DNA of 64,000 bases from Lithodes maja (GCA_037953745.1 JBAKBP010012311.1:1-64000); one strand, 5' to 3'; counted from the stretch's first letter, positions 53,858-64,000 are shown. Numbers and translations: made by a program. Notes: generated by a model from the letters alone, not told the origin.

Positions 53858-55240
53858 CTATGTGATTGAGGGAGGCAAAAGGCATAACTGCCTATAGCGA
53901 GTGCCTCCCCCATAGTTGAAAGAGTGACAGGGCCAAAATCAAGGGACGTTTGAGCCAAAATGCCTGGACACACGGAGTTTGAAGCAATTTAAGTCATAGG
54001 AAGAGGGAAAGACTGATTCTGGGAGAGAGTTCCAGAGCTCAGATGTTGAGTAGAAGAAAGTTTGAGAGTAACGTTTCACTCTTGGGTTGGAGAGTTGCAC
54101 AGAGTAGGGGTGGGATTGAGTTGCAAGACGGGTACCACGTGCCCTACGTAAAGGAGGTGGTATGCACTGGGATAGCTCTGAGGAACACTGATTATTATAG
54201 TAGCGATAGAATAGCGAGAGAGATGCAACATTGCGGCGGAGAGAGAGAGATTGCAGAGAGTTGGTGAGTGGACGGGAGTTAATGATACGAAAGGCCTTCC
54301 TTTCAACTTTGTCTAGGAGAGCGGTGTGAGAGGAACCTCCCCACACATGTGAACAATACTCAATACAAGGGCGCACTATGCCCCTGTACAGAGCAAGAAG
54401 CTGTGCAGGGGAAAAGAACCCCCTAAGGCGATTGAGCACACCCAGCTTCTGGGAGGCTGCCTTAGCAAGACTGGTAATATGGTCCTTCCAAATGAGAGCA
54501 GAAGAAAAAGAGACACCAAGAATATTGAGAGAAGATGAAGGGTTGATTTTTGTATTGTTGAAGAATAAGGGATAGTCCGCTGGGAGATCCTGACGGGTAG
54601 ATAGATGGAGAAATTGGGTTTTGGAAGCATTAAAGTTAACAAGGTTTTCTCTGCCCCAATTGGAAATAGTATTTAGATCAGAATTTAAGAGTTCTATGGC
54701 TTCATTACGTTTGTCGTTGAGGGATTGCTGGCTGGGGCGTTCTGAAAAACTAATGGAGTAGTGTAAGGTTGAGTCGTCTGCGTATGAATGGATGGGAATT
54801 AAGGTACAGTTAAGGAGATCATTTATAAAAATTAGAAAGAGAATAGGAGATAGGACAGAGCCCTGAGGAACACCGGAGTTTATAGGGTGAGGAAGTGAAC
54901 AATGGCCGTCCACAACCGCAGCTATGGAACGGCCGGAAAGGAAATTAGAGACAAAGGCACAGATGGAGGGATAGAAACCGAAGGAGGGTAGTTTAGAAAT
55001 TAAAGATTTATGCCAGACTCTATCGAAGGCTTTCGATATGTCTAGTGCAATAGAAAAAGTCTCACCGAAGTCCCGAAAGGAGGATGACCAAGAGTTAGTA
55101 AGATATGAAAGAAGATCACCAGTAGAGCGACCCTTAAGGAAGCCATACTGGCGATCTGAGAGCAGATTATGAGAAGAGAAATGCTTAAGAAATTTGGAAG
55201 CAAGAATAGTTTCAAAAACTTTAGAAAGACAAGAGATAAG
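53826..55240 (-). pseudogene. Family C Jockey-like LINE reverse transcriptase, poly-A tail
   Basis: The minus strand from about 55240 is open to 53939. It reads SKVFETILASKFLKHF, DRQYGFLKGRSTGDLL, LDISKAFDRVWHKSL, GVPQGSVLSPILFLIFINDL, the catalytic box HSYADDSTL (YADD intact), WGRENLVNFNASKTQ, LNILGVSFSSALIWKDHI, LGVLNRLRGFFSPAQLLALY, PCIEYCSHVWGG, LRRNVASLSLFYRY, ELWNSLPESVFPSSYDL and the stop. The 3' UTR of about 80 bases ends in a poly-A tail (T run 53826-53857). It begins 5' truncated, at the second RT motif, inside (AT)n DNA. Endonuclease and ORF1 are missing. The frame is undamaged over about 430 codons. Residues upstream of 55240 come from (AT)n and a MITE and are not part of it. Confidence 0.87.
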
Positions 55241-55267
55241 ATATATATATATATATATATAATTATA

Positions 55268-55597
55268 CAGTAGGGTCTCACATAAAACGAGTTTATGGTC
55301 GATAAACGAGGGTGTTTTATGCGAATTTCGTTTTATGTGAACACAGCATTTTGGTGGCGCAATATCGTCAATGTTCACTGTAAGCGAACATTTTCGTACA
55401 AAGCGAACGATATTTCATACAAAGCGAACGATATTTCATACAAAGCGAACGATATTTCGTACAAAGCGACGATATTTCATACAAAGCGAACTATATTTCG
55501 TACAAAGCGACGATATTTCGTACAAAGCGATATTTTAGGTCGGTCGTTTTAATCGAGACTCGTTTTATGCGAACACGTTTTATGCGGGACCCTACTG
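55268..55597. mobile_element. Tigger/pogo-like MITE, copy 2
   Basis: CAGTAGGGTCTCACATAAAA at the left and CGTTTTATGCGGGACCCTAC at the right, TA on both sides, in (AT)n DNA. The interior has five to six near-tandem copies of a 20-bp unit around GATATTTCRTACAAAGCGA, where copy 1 (9343-9681) has only two related ones. Confidence 0.87.
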
Positions 55598-55640
55598 TAT
55601 ATATATATATATATATATATACTGTATATATATATATACA

Positions 55641-55682
<42 letters not shown>
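55598..55682. repeat. (TA)n microsatellite
   Basis: Long TA run with two short ACTG/ACAG breaks. Open frames across it are meaningless. Confidence 0.96.
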
Positions 55683-55685
<3 letters not shown>

Positions 55686-55867
55686 CATTTGAGATGGCCG
55701 GGTAGATGGCACTCGTTAGCCTTGGTGGGCAACCCATCTAGGGGAATAAACCCTAAACAAGTTACCGATGGGCGACACGCTAATCGGTGCCACTTGCAGG
55801 TGGCGAACTCTAATCATATCTTTTCACCATCCACATTACTTCTAAACTCAATTAATGAAATGAACAC
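55683..55867. other. Flank of LTR copy 2, no feature seen
   Basis: No match noticed elsewhere in the window. It ends ...GAAATGAACAC directly before the LTR TGTTAC. The target duplication cannot be confirmed because the other edge is outside. Confidence 0.4.
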
Positions 55868-57677
55868 TGTTACGGCTGAATCGGCAATACATATTCGGGA
55901 TTCTTGATCGTAGGACAGAAATGGCTTATGTGACAACGACACGCTCGATTCCAGTCCCAAATACTATATGCTCCAGACAACAAAAGCACCAACGCCCTAC
56001 AGAGTTATCGTGTATGGTAACGAGGTACCTTAACTCGGCGAAAGTGTACAACAGGGGTAGGCTATGAGGCTAAACTCCCTCAGACATTTATAGGTTACGT
56101 TATTACTAAAGAAATGCAATACTCAAGAAACTACGTTAATATTAAGCCTCTAATAATGTAGAATAGAAGCAGGCTAAAGGTATGACAGTGAAATGCTAAA
56201 TGACAAATGTACACGCCTACTTGAAAGCGCGTGCACTAGAATAACTGTCCCCTACTAACATGCACTAGCATGTAGCATACAAGATGTTCATGATCCAGTA
56301 GATACCTAATAATACACATGGAAGGAACATAAACAGTAGTCACTTATTATAAGAATGAATCTATACTTGGAATAACTAAAAGGTTGCAGGCAACAGTACT
56401 GCGCCGGTAGCCTACTACCGCATAGGCTACTTCGCTTCTCTCACTCTGTCTCCCCTCTGAGTCTGTATGCGCCCTACGCAACAGAACTCCGGACACAGCA
56501 GCAAAACGACAGTGCAGTTAATTGATACATGAAAGTATTAATAGTGTTGTCTTGTGTGTGAGTAATGTGTATTGTAAAGTGTTACATACATAAACTTAAA
56601 GAGAGCTGCAATGCATAGTAAAATAAAGATACAACCCACTCATCATCCCCATGTGTTCTAGCTAGCAGGCCAAGTCACAGGAACAACGAGTCCCAGCACC
56701 GAAAGCGAGAACCCAGGAAAAGACTGCAGAGAACACAAGGACAGATAAATTACGTTACTCTACTATACCGGCACTACGAGCGAGCTGTAGTCTCTGGTAC
56801 TGCACTCGCTCCTGGCTCGGTAGGCAAATCAAGGCTAAGTCCTCGCCCCTCTACAGACAACTCCTGGGCATGGTCGGGCTCTTACACATGGCACTAGTCT
56901 AGTCACAAATTGGATGATGAGCTGGGCATATAACTCGTGAACATGTAGAACGTTCACCAACTATCCTCATCAAGAAGATCGCTGTTCACATTAACCCCTT
57001 AAATCTAATACATGTAAATATATGCTTGTCCTAAGAGTAATACGAGAGGTGAGTGCTGAAACTCCTTTAGGACCTCAAGGGAAGGGTATGCATTTAAATA
57101 GAGAGAAGAATGAAATGAGAGTAATGTCGTCAGAGAGAAAGAGTGCAACCGTGAGAAGTTGGGAGAGAGGGCAAGGGATGTTAGAATCTCAAAGGTTCTA
57201 GGCAACCTAATCATGGAACACACAGCGAGCCTCCATGCAATGTGCAGTACGACAACATGGGCAGCCAGGCAGCATATGCAGGCGGCAATGTACTACCAAC
57301 CCTGTCGCACCTAGCTATAAGCGCAGGGCTGCCAACCGGTCCATACGTCTGGCAACCACCCCCCCGGCAGCGTGGCGCACCGCTACCCTCTCGCTCTGAA
57401 GTCCAACTCACTCTCTCTCTCTGAATTCCTATTATCTCATCTATCAACTTCTCTATTGATACTACATATTAAATGGAAGGTCTCGACATGGCTTAAAACA
57501 AAACCCACCACTGGTTAGCAAATGACGAGACCTTTGCAGAGATACAAAGAACATAGTTATACGTTGTCACACTCAATATAAGCAGCCAGCACGGTACACG
57601 GTACACGCACCGTGACGGTACAGTGGAGTACCAAGGAGTACAATCAGGTTGCGTTGCTACGCACTGGGTGCGTCACA
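55868..57677 (-). repeat. 3' LTR of copy 2 (1810 bp)
   Basis: Bounded by TGTTAC and GTCACA. It aligns with 6349-8152 over the whole length, with a small rearrangement near 57598 (ACGGTACACGGTACACGCACC). Confidence 0.94.
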
Positions 57678-57693
57678 GCCCCCCCAAGATTTT
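57678..57693 (-). other. Polypurine tract of copy 2
   Basis: Same AAAATCTTGGGGGGGC as copy 1, abutting the 3' LTR. From here to the pol stop at 57958 there are about 280 bases without a long frame, so no env. Confidence 0.8.
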
Positions 57694-57957
57694 AGATAAT
57701 CGACCTTAGAAGCATTATCAAAATCTGACAGGCAACCAACCGACCTGCTACCCTTAGCTGCCACTAATTGCAAAAGGTGCACAACAACTGAAGTGTGAAT
57801 TATACATAAAACACAATATCGCATGCATCATGCTACAACAATAAAGACTTACAAAACTAAAAAAAAAAATCTCGTTTATTTTATTGTTTTATAATCTTTT
57901 TGGACGGCGTTATGATAGCCTAATTTTACTCCTGCTCAACCCACACACCGTGCACGA

Positions 57958-60900
57958 CTATCCTGGATCATCAACCCTTGATAGACAATCTGCTATCACG
58001 TTCTCACTCCCGGCAATATGCTGAATGTTGAGATTATACTCTTGGAGCATTAGGGACCACCTGGTCAACCGCATATTCCGATTGTGAAACTGATTTAGGA
58101 ATTTCAAGGGATGATGGTCCGTATAAATCGTCACTACCGGGCCGTAGGCTGGAACATAAACTTCGAAATGTTTGAGCGACAAAACGATAGCAAGAAGCTC
58201 CTTCTCTATAGTCGAGTAATTCCTTTGTGCCGAATTAAACTTGCGAGAAAAGAAGCTCACTGGGTGTTCCAAGCCCTCGGAATCAGTCTGCAGTAACACT
58301 GCCCCGGCACCCACACCGCTGGCATCAGTCGCCAGCTGAAAACTCCTGGAGAAGTCTGGGGCTCTCAAAATCGGATGTGTACACAGCAGGTGCTTGACTA
58401 GGTCGAAAGCCCTCTGACACTCCGCAGCCCAACAGAACTTCACTGACTTCGACAGTAGATCAGTTAACGGTGCTAAGACAGTAGAGTATCCCCGGATGAA
58501 GCGCCTATAATAGCCTATCATACCTAGGAACCGCATGACCTGGCGCTTAGTGGTGGGCCTGGGAAACATATTGATAGCCTGTATCTTGCTCAGGGGGGGG
58601 CACACCCGGCCTAACCCGACCACGAAGCCAAGATACTGCACAGTAGCCTTTACAAACTCGCACTTCCTCAGGTTCACCACCAGCCCAGCATCGTGCAACT
58701 TCCCAAACAGGGTCTCTAAGTGCCTTAGGTGATTTTCAAAATTGTCATCATACACTATCACGTCATCAAGGTAGACCGTGCAGTTAGGGATTTCGTCACA
58801 AATATCGTTCATCAGGTTCTGAAACGTGGCAGGTGCGTTCTTAAGCCCATAAGGCATTACGTTACATTGGTAGGTCTTGCCATCTACCACAAAACCACAA
58901 ACTTGCTTAGCTCGGTCCGACAGGGGTACTTGCCAGTAGCCTTTTACAAGATCAATTTTAGTAAGGTACTTTGCATTCCCTATCTTGTCCACGCTGTCGT
59001 CAACTCGAGGCAAAGGGTAAGGGTTGGTAGTGGTCAAGCCATTTAGCCTACGAAAATCTATGCAGAACCGCACCTTGCCGTCAGGTTTTGGCTGCAACGT
59101 GACGGGTGATGTCCACTTCACATAACCTTCAGTGATCATCCCTCTCTCAACCATGTACTTTAACTCCTCCCGTAAAGCTGGCAACTTTACCGGGGGCACA
59201 CGGTAGGGCACTGACTTGAAGGGCACATTATCACCGACGTCCACGTCGTGCGTTACCTGAGTAGTGAGACCTGGGTGTTCGGCGAAAACAGAGGGGTATG
59301 ACCTGAACAGGCCTAGGACAGCAGCACCCTGGTGCTCAGGCAGGTGACTTACAGCTTGCCTAGCCTCTTGTTCAGTATTCCCCGCCCACTGTTCCGCGGA
59401 AATGACACAGTCCCAGCTATCCTCCTCAGCAGCATGACTGTCCCCACCTCCTTCTCCACCCTGGCCGCTGCAGGCCAGCACAGGGACAGTGAGAGGCTCT
59501 GAGGGGCGTCTCACATACTCTTTCATGAGGTTAACATGACATAACTGATGTTTTTTTCTACGGTCAGGTGTTGCAACGAGATAATCAAGGTCGGACAGTT
59601 TCTTAGCCACTACATACGGCCCAATAAACTTGGCAGAAAGGGGGTGTCCAGGCAAAGGTAAAAGCAACATTACCTCCTGACCCACCGAAAACTCCCGAAG
59701 CTTCACCTTGGCGTCATACTGGTGCTTCATGACCGCCTGTGCATTAACCAAGTTATTACCTGCCGCTGCCATGCAACCTATAAGTCTCTCCCGGCTCTCA
59801 AGGATATATTTAAGTACAGACCCCGGCTTCTCTTCGCCCTCCCAGATCTCTTTCACCATACTTAAAGGTCCTCTCACATTATGGCCAAAGACTAGTTGAT
59901 TTGGACTGAACCCCAGGCTCTCTCCTGGGACTTCACGTGCAGCGAACAGAACATACGGCAGACCCAAATCCCAATCAGTGTCATGTTCTGCACAGTAACA
60001 GCGTAGCATACTCTTCAGGGTCGAGTGCCACCGCTCCAAGACTCCCTGACTCTCGGGATGGTAGGCTGACGACACTACAGAACATATACCGTGCAACTGA
60101 AGGGTTTGCTTGAACAATTTGGATGTAAAATTGCTCCCCTGGTCTGACTGCACCTCACGTGGAAATCCATAACGGGAACAGAACAATAATAAGTTTTTAA
60201 CAACTGCCTTTGCCGAGCCGTTTCTCATGGGGTATGCGTCCGGGTATCTCGTAGCCACATCCATGATTGTCAACAGGAATTTATTGCCACTACTAGTAGG
60301 TGGGAAAGGGCCAACCAAATCTACTACAACTTTGCTGAACGGAGGCCCGGTGACAGGTATGGGAAACAAAGGTGCCTTCGGGATGGTCTGGTTAGGCTTC
60401 CCCGTTGTCTGGCAGGTCGCACACCCAGCCACCCATGCACAGACATCAGCCTTGACCCCAGGCCACCAGAAAAACCTGCCCAATGCCGCCAATGTTTTTG
60501 TTACCCCCAAATGACCCGCCACCGGCACATCATGCGCCAGACACAATAAGGACTCTCTATACTTATTTGGAACAACCACCTGGTCTACTACCCTCGCACC
60601 GCCCTCCCACTTCGATTTGGGGTCTAGAAATCTGCGGTACAATATCCTGTTGAGCCTAAAGAAATCTCCCGGCTTCGCATCCCCATCTTCCTCCAACTCT
60701 ATGGCACCATTGCTATAACGAGCTAGGCTAGCGTCTTGCAGCTGCTGCTCACTAATGTCCCTGGGCGTCAATGCATCAAGATGGTTTTGTAATAAGACAT
60801 TACCCCGGCTAGTAGGCTCTACTGCCTTAGTGGCTCTCGCTACAGCTCTTGCCTCACGCGAAGTCTTACCCAACTCTGCCTTGTTACACACCATATCTGG

Positions 60901-62652
60901 GCCAGAGTCAACTCCCGTGTTTATTATAGGTCCAAGTACCGAATCACCGAGAAGTGCAGCAGAATCAATGTCCCTTTTCCTGCCCTTAGCAACCTTCTCC
61001 TGATCCTTCCTCCACTGTCCCCGAGGTTGAGTGCTAGGCTGTGCAGGAGCCGCAGAGCGAGATCGGGTTACCACACAGGCCATCTCATCCTGTTGGCACC
61101 TCCCAACCCATTCCCGATTCTCACCATCCACGTCGGCCGCCCTCTCGGCAACGACTAAGGGTGGAGTCCCGGAAGTGGGCACCGCAAAGTCGTTGCCGAG
61201 AAGAAGGTCGACGCCCTCAACTGGCAAACACTCAACGATCCCTACATCCAGCTCCCTGCACACCTCTCCCACTCTCAACTCCAACCTCACAAGTATGTAT
61301 GACCTCGTAGCATTTATACCCTGCACCACAACAACTCTGGCCGCATTTATCGGTTTCCCTGTGAAGTTCCTCAACAAAGTTTGCGAAGCCCCCGTATCCC
61401 TCAGCAAGTCAACCCTCCGTAGTTCACTCACCCAGCTCACAAACCCGTGTCCCCGATGGTTACAGAAAGTGTCCCGGACAGGTGTCGAGCCTTCCGTACG
61501 CTTCTTTACCGCGTGTGCCTCAGCTGCTGACAACCTACCCCGGGCAGTTGCTGCAGCCTTCAGAGACACACCGATACTGTGAACCAATGACACCGGCTTA
61601 GCGGGAGTGTTACTAGGGCACTCGCGTGAATAATGGCCTAGCTTCTGACATTTGTAACATTTCACATCCCCAATGGGCTCCCTCCCTTGTGCGGGCGAAG
61701 AAGGGGCCTGACCTTTAGTAAACGGGAGAGGCTTGTGTTTGTAGGTGTTATTAGGTGCAATGCATTTAGTGTGGTTATGTGTGTCATAGGATTTGTTATT
61801 ATCGAAAACTCTGGTGGGTGGGGTATAGCGCCCCTTCTGCCCTGACTCAGCCCTCTGAGCGGCACCGCAACCACGAATCAATGATAATCTGAGGTCTGCC
61901 ATCTTGGCAGCCTCCTCTACTGTCTTGGGACATTTTTCCTTAATGTTCAGCGTTAGATCGGTTCCAGTACATTGGTAAAACTGTTCCAGATAGAAAAGTT
62001 GCTTAATTTCCTCAGCCGACTCTGCGTGCTCGGACCGAAACCAGTTATTACCTGCATCTGTTAAGTCCCGTGCGTGCTCCATAAAACTGACGTCGCTCTT
62101 CTTATTCACGCCACGGAACTTCAATCTATAAGTTTCGGGTTGCAGTTCGTAGGCCCGGAGCACAGCCTCCTTCACCAGTCCATACACTACACTCTCGTCC
62201 AGTGACAGTGCATCGTAGGCTTTCAACCCCTTACCCACTAGACGTGATGAAACTAATGCTGCCCATTTAACCTCCGGCCAGTCATACTCACGACACTTCT
62301 TTTCGAAACGAGCAAAAAACTCAGTCACTGCTGTCTCATCAAATGCGGGTACTAACTTAATTAAATGCGAAAGTGAGTCTGTAACCCGGTGCCCACCACC
62401 GAGATGACGCCCCGTGGTCTCTACTCTAGACTTCTCGACATCCATTTCAGCCTGGTACCTGGTTGCATCCTGATTGGCTTGGATTCTAGCAACCTCTATG
62501 CGTTCTAGACTAGCCTGTTGTATCTGAGTCTCCTGCAGCTTAAACTTAGCTAGTTCTAGCTGAAATAACATCTCAGGAGACAGGCCTGGGGGGGAGAGCA
62601 CAAAATGGGGGATCCACACCGAGACGTGTTTACGGGTAAGCCAGCTTGCCAT
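57958..62652 (-). CDS. Gag-pol polyprotein with integrase before RT (Gmr1 order), intact
   Basis: This 1564-codon frame encodes, in order: a gag part with coiled-coil-like LAKFKLQETQIQQASLERIE; a CCHC zinc knuckle CYKCQKLGHYSREC (about residue 332), which binds RNA; an aspartic protease with LLRDTGASQTLL (about 418); an integrase with HHCC finger (H..H about 705-710, CATC about 745) and DD35E residues at about 780, 836 and 872 (exactly 35 residues between the last two), then the GPY/F module KFIGPYVV; a Ty3/gypsy-type RT (CIDFRRLN, MPYGLKNAPATFQ, YLDD at about 1296); and RNase H (ATDASGVGAGAVLL, EKELLAIV, TDHHPLKFL). Integrase upstream of RT with a gypsy-type RT defines Gmr1-like elements. 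All catalytic residues I can check are present. The start shown is the first Met of the frame; the frame upstream at 62556-63056 may supply the real N-terminus. Confidence 0.93.
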   Translation of the reverse strand: MASWLTRKHVSVWIPHFVLSPPGLSPEMLFQLELAKFKLQETQIQQASLERIEVARIQANQDATRYQAEMDVEKSRVETTGRHLGGGHRVTDSLSHLIKLVPAFDETAVTEFFARFEKKCREYDWPEVKWAALVSSRLVGKGLKAYDALSLDESVVYGLVKEAVLRAYELQPETYRLKFRGVNKKSDVSFMEHARDLTDAGNNWFRSEHAESAEEIKQLFYLEQFYQCTGTDLTLNIKEKCPKTVEEAAKMADLRLSLIRGCGAAQRAESGQKGRYTPPTRVFDNNKSYDTHNHTKCIAPNNTYKHKPLPFTKGQAPSSPAQGREPIGDVKCYKCQKLGHYSRECPSNTPAKPVSLVHSIGVSLKAAATARGRLSAAEAHAVKKRTEGSTPVRDTFCNHRGHGFVSWVSELRRVDLLRDTGASQTLLRNFTGKPINAARVVVVQGINATRSYILVRLELRVGEVCRELDVGIVECLPVEGVDLLLGNDFAVPTSGTPPLVVAERAADVDGENREWVGRCQQDEMACVVTRSRSAAPAQPSTQPRGQWRKDQEKVAKGRKRDIDSAALLGDSVLGPIINTGVDSGPDMVCNKAELGKTSREARAVARATKAVEPTSRGNVLLQNHLDALTPRDISEQQLQDASLARYSNGAIELEEDGDAKPGDFFRLNRILYRRFLDPKSKWEGGARVVDQVVVPNKYRESLLCLAHDVPVAGHLGVTKTLAALGRFFWWPGVKADVCAWVAGCATCQTTGKPNQTIPKAPLFPIPVTGPPFSKVVVDLVGPFPPTSSGNKFLLTIMDVATRYPDAYPMRNGSAKAVVKNLLLFCSRYGFPREVQSDQGSNFTSKLFKQTLQLHGICSVVSSAYHPESQGVLERWHSTLKSMLRCYCAEHDTDWDLGLPYVLFAAREVPGESLGFSPNQLVFGHNVRGPLSMVKEIWEGEEKPGSVLKYILESRERLIGCMAAAGNNLVNAQAVMKHQYDAKVKLREFSVGQEVMLLLPLPGHPLSAKFIGPYVVAKKLSDLDYLVATPDRRKKHQLCHVNLMKEYVRRPSEPLTVPVLACSGQGGEGGGDSHAAEEDSWDCVISAEQWAGNTEQEARQAVSHLPEHQGAAVLGLFRSYPSVFAEHPGLTTQVTHDVDVGDNVPFKSVPYRVPPVKLPALREELKYMVERGMITEGYVKWTSPVTLQPKPDGKVRFCIDFRRLNGLTTTNPYPLPRVDDSVDKIGNAKYLTKIDLVKGYWQVPLSDRAKQVCGFVVDGKTYQCNVMPYGLKNAPATFQNLMNDICDEIPNCTVYLDDVIVYDDNFENHLRHLETLFGKLHDAGLVVNLRKCEFVKATVQYLGFVVGLGRVCPPLSKIQAINMFPRPTTKRQVMRFLGMIGYYRRFIRGYSTVLAPLTDLLSKSVKFCWAAECQRAFDLVKHLLCTHPILRAPDFSRSFQLATDASGVGAGAVLLQTDSEGLEHPVSFFSRKFNSAQRNYSTIEKELLAIVLSLKHFEVYVPAYGPVVTIYTDHHPLKFLNQFHNRNMRLTRWSLMLQEYNLNIQHIAGSENVIADCLSRVDDPG

Positions 62653-63056
62653 TGAGAACCCTCCTGCTGCATCGTGCTAAGACTCGCTGGCTGAGGGCCC
62701 AGCTCAGGGGTAGAGTGGAATGGAGGCTTGGAGGGAACCCCCCAAGACCCAACTCCACCCACCGCCCCATCGCCATCACCCAACAAACATGCCACCAAAT
62801 TCTTCTTGGGCCAACTGTCAGGACAGTCCCGCCCCAAAACCGTGGCTAAACAGCGAAGACCGTAACAATCAATAGCCTGCAGGCGCTGTTCGGTCAAAGG
62901 TGTCTGCAAAAATGCCCGGGCATCCCTCTCTCCACTTATAACACTCCCCTCCCTGAACATCTGTTGTACTTGCTGGTTACTAGGCTGTACCGTGTTATCC
63001 TCCCCCGTAAATGATGAGTCATTAGACATAGTGCTGGTTATACAATTGCTGTTCAT
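62556..63056 (-). CDS. Upstream (N-terminal gag or leader) reading frame
   Basis: 166 codons from MNSNCITSTMSNDSSF, the first ATG frame after the primer-binding site. It overlaps the gag-pol frame by about 97 bases and is offset from it, so gag-pol would need a -1 shift or one more base to be joined. The two frames cross at a run of seven C on the coding strand (62588-62594), nine in copy 1. The middle (RLQAIDCYGLRCLATVLG...KKNLVACLL) is conserved between copies and weakly SAP-like. No known catalytic motif. Confidence 0.65.
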   Translation of the reverse strand: MNSNCITSTMSNDSSFTGEDNTVQPSNQQVQQMFREGSVISGERDARAFLQTPLTEQRLQAIDCYGLRCLATVLGRDCPDSWPKKNLVACLLGDGDGAVGGVGSWGVPSKPPFHSTPELGPQPASLSTMQQEGSQWQAGLPVNTSRCGSPILCSPPQACLLRCYFS

Positions 63057-63279
63057 AAAAAAAAAAAAGTGCTTATTACTAATTGCAGTCTCGACTCACA
63101 AAATGTTAAAGATGCTTGAATGACTCTACTCTAGACACCCCTAACGAAACAATCTGCAAGTCCACCAATACAATAATGACACAATAAAAATTCCTCCAAT
63201 ATGCAAGAAAATTCTAGCCAGCTCTACTAGGTAGCATAGAATAGTTCTCCAAAAAACATGTGATAGGATACTACTGAAT

Positions 63280-63296
63280 CTTGTGCAAGGTCGCCA
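63280..63296 (-). other. Primer-binding site of copy 2
   Basis: TGGCGACCTTGCACAAG on the minus strand, three bases from the 5' LTR edge, identical to copy 1. tRNA not identified. Confidence 0.75.
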
Positions 63297-63299
63297 TTT

Positions 63300-64000
63300 T
63301 GTTACGGCTGGATCGGCAATACATATTCGGGATTCTTGATCGTAGGACAGAAATGGCTTATGTGACAACGACACGCTCGATTCCAGTCCCAAATACTATA
63401 TGCTCCAGACAACAAAAGCACCAACGCCCTACAGAGTTATCGTCTATGGTAACGAGGTACCTTAACTCGGCGAAAGTGTACAACAGGGGTAGGCTATGAG
63501 GCTAAACTCCCTCAGACATTTATAGGTTACGTTATTACTAAGAAATGCAATACTCAAGAAACTACGTTAATATTAAGCCTCTAATGATGTAGAATAGAAG
63601 CAGGCTAAAGGTATGACAGTGAAATGCTAAATAACAAATGTACACGCCTACTTGAAAGCGCGTGCACTAGAATAACTGTCCCCTACTAACATGCACTAGC
63701 ATGTAGCATACAAGATGTTCATGATCCAGTAGATACCTAATAATACACATGGAAGGAACATAAATAGTAGTCACTTATTGTAATAATGAATCTATACTTG
63801 GAATAACTAAAAGGTTGCAGGCAACAGTACTGCGCCGGTAGCCTACTACCGCATAGGCTACTTCGCTTCTCTCACTCTGTCTCCCCTCTGAGTCCGTAAG
63901 CGCCCTACGCAATAGAACTCCGGAAACAGCAGCAAAACGACAGTGCAGTTAATTGATACATGAAAGTATTAATAGTGTTGTCTAGTGTGTGAGTAATGTG
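63300..64000 (-). repeat. 5' LTR of copy 2 (partial, first 701 bases on the plus strand)
   Basis: Starts TGTTACGGCTGGATCGGC and aligns with 55868-56567 and 6349-7049. About 1.1 kb lies beyond the window. Confidence 0.93.

Larger units (their letters stand above)
55868..64000 (-). mobile_element. Gmr1-like Ty3/gypsy LTR retrotransposon, copy 2 (5' LTR cut by window end)
   Basis: 3' LTR 55868-57677, internal region 57678-63299, start of 5' LTR 63300. The full element would be about 9.2 kb if the LTRs are equal. All expected parts are visible: TG...CA LTRs, primer-binding site, upstream frame, gag-pol with an intact 1564-codon frame, and polypurine tract; no env. The two LTRs differ at about a dozen of 700 comparable positions (by eye), so it is not a brand-new insertion even though its ORF is intact. 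Confidence 0.94.

Noticed and set aside
55491..55737. Tyr/Ile-rich peptides
   Set aside because: They translate the (TA)n microsatellite.
57694..57957. Possible env gene after pol
   Set aside because: Only about 280 bases with no long frame, so there is no endogenous-retrovirus-like env.

Overview
This window is eukaryotic, intergenic or intronic DNA from a transposon-rich animal genome. It looks arthropod, most likely a decapod-type crustacean. That is an inference from the mix of elements (RTE-, CR1/Jockey- and L2-like LINEs, piggyBac/Tigger/hAT-type MITEs, tRNA-derived SINEs, a short AACCT/TTAGG-type run) and is not proven. There are no bacterial genes, operons, rRNA genes or CRISPR arrays.

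Both ends of the window lie inside copies of one LTR retrotransposon on the minus strand (1-8152 and 55868-64000, each cut by the window edge). It has about 1.8 kb LTRs starting TG and ending CA, a primer-binding site, a G-rich polypurine tract and a fused gag-pol. Its domain order is gag zinc knuckle, protease, integrase, reverse transcriptase, RNase H. The RT and the GPY/F module of the integrase are Ty3/gypsy-type, but integrase lies upstream of RT, as in copia. That is the hallmark of the rare Gmr1-like lineage. The right copy keeps a 1564-codon open frame; the left copy is broken by a nonsense codon, a frameshift and a Cys-to-Arg change in the integrase zinc finger.

Between them, 8-24 kb is a pile of nested LINE copies. 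A CR1/Jockey-like RT at 8153-10470 was hit by a piggyBac MITE, a Tigger-like MITE and the LTR element. A three-level nest lies at 13665-15406. A 2.9 kb RTE-like copy at 17490-20376 has an 11-bp target-site duplication, and a nearly full RT lies at 21563-23348. A 95-bp satellite array of about 29 units fills 24316-27050. From 27 to 52 kb lie LINE 3' ends, SINEs and at least ten MITEs or foldback elements, with long stretches where I see nothing. A Tigger/pogo element with a transposase remnant is at 50848-51688, and a Jockey-like RT is at 53826-55240.

Only two pieces look like host genes, both on the plus strand: a lysine-rich terminal exon at 11706-11960, and an internal exon at 53145-53288 encoding a Cys-rich CxxC/C-HGPL segment and a TRARxSLP motif like those before the PR/SET domain of PRDM10-type proteins. 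The non-LTR families are labelled A (RTE-like, ATAG tail), B (second RTE-like, TATG tail), C and E (Jockey-like, poly-A tail) and G (CR1/Jockey-like). These labels are mine.
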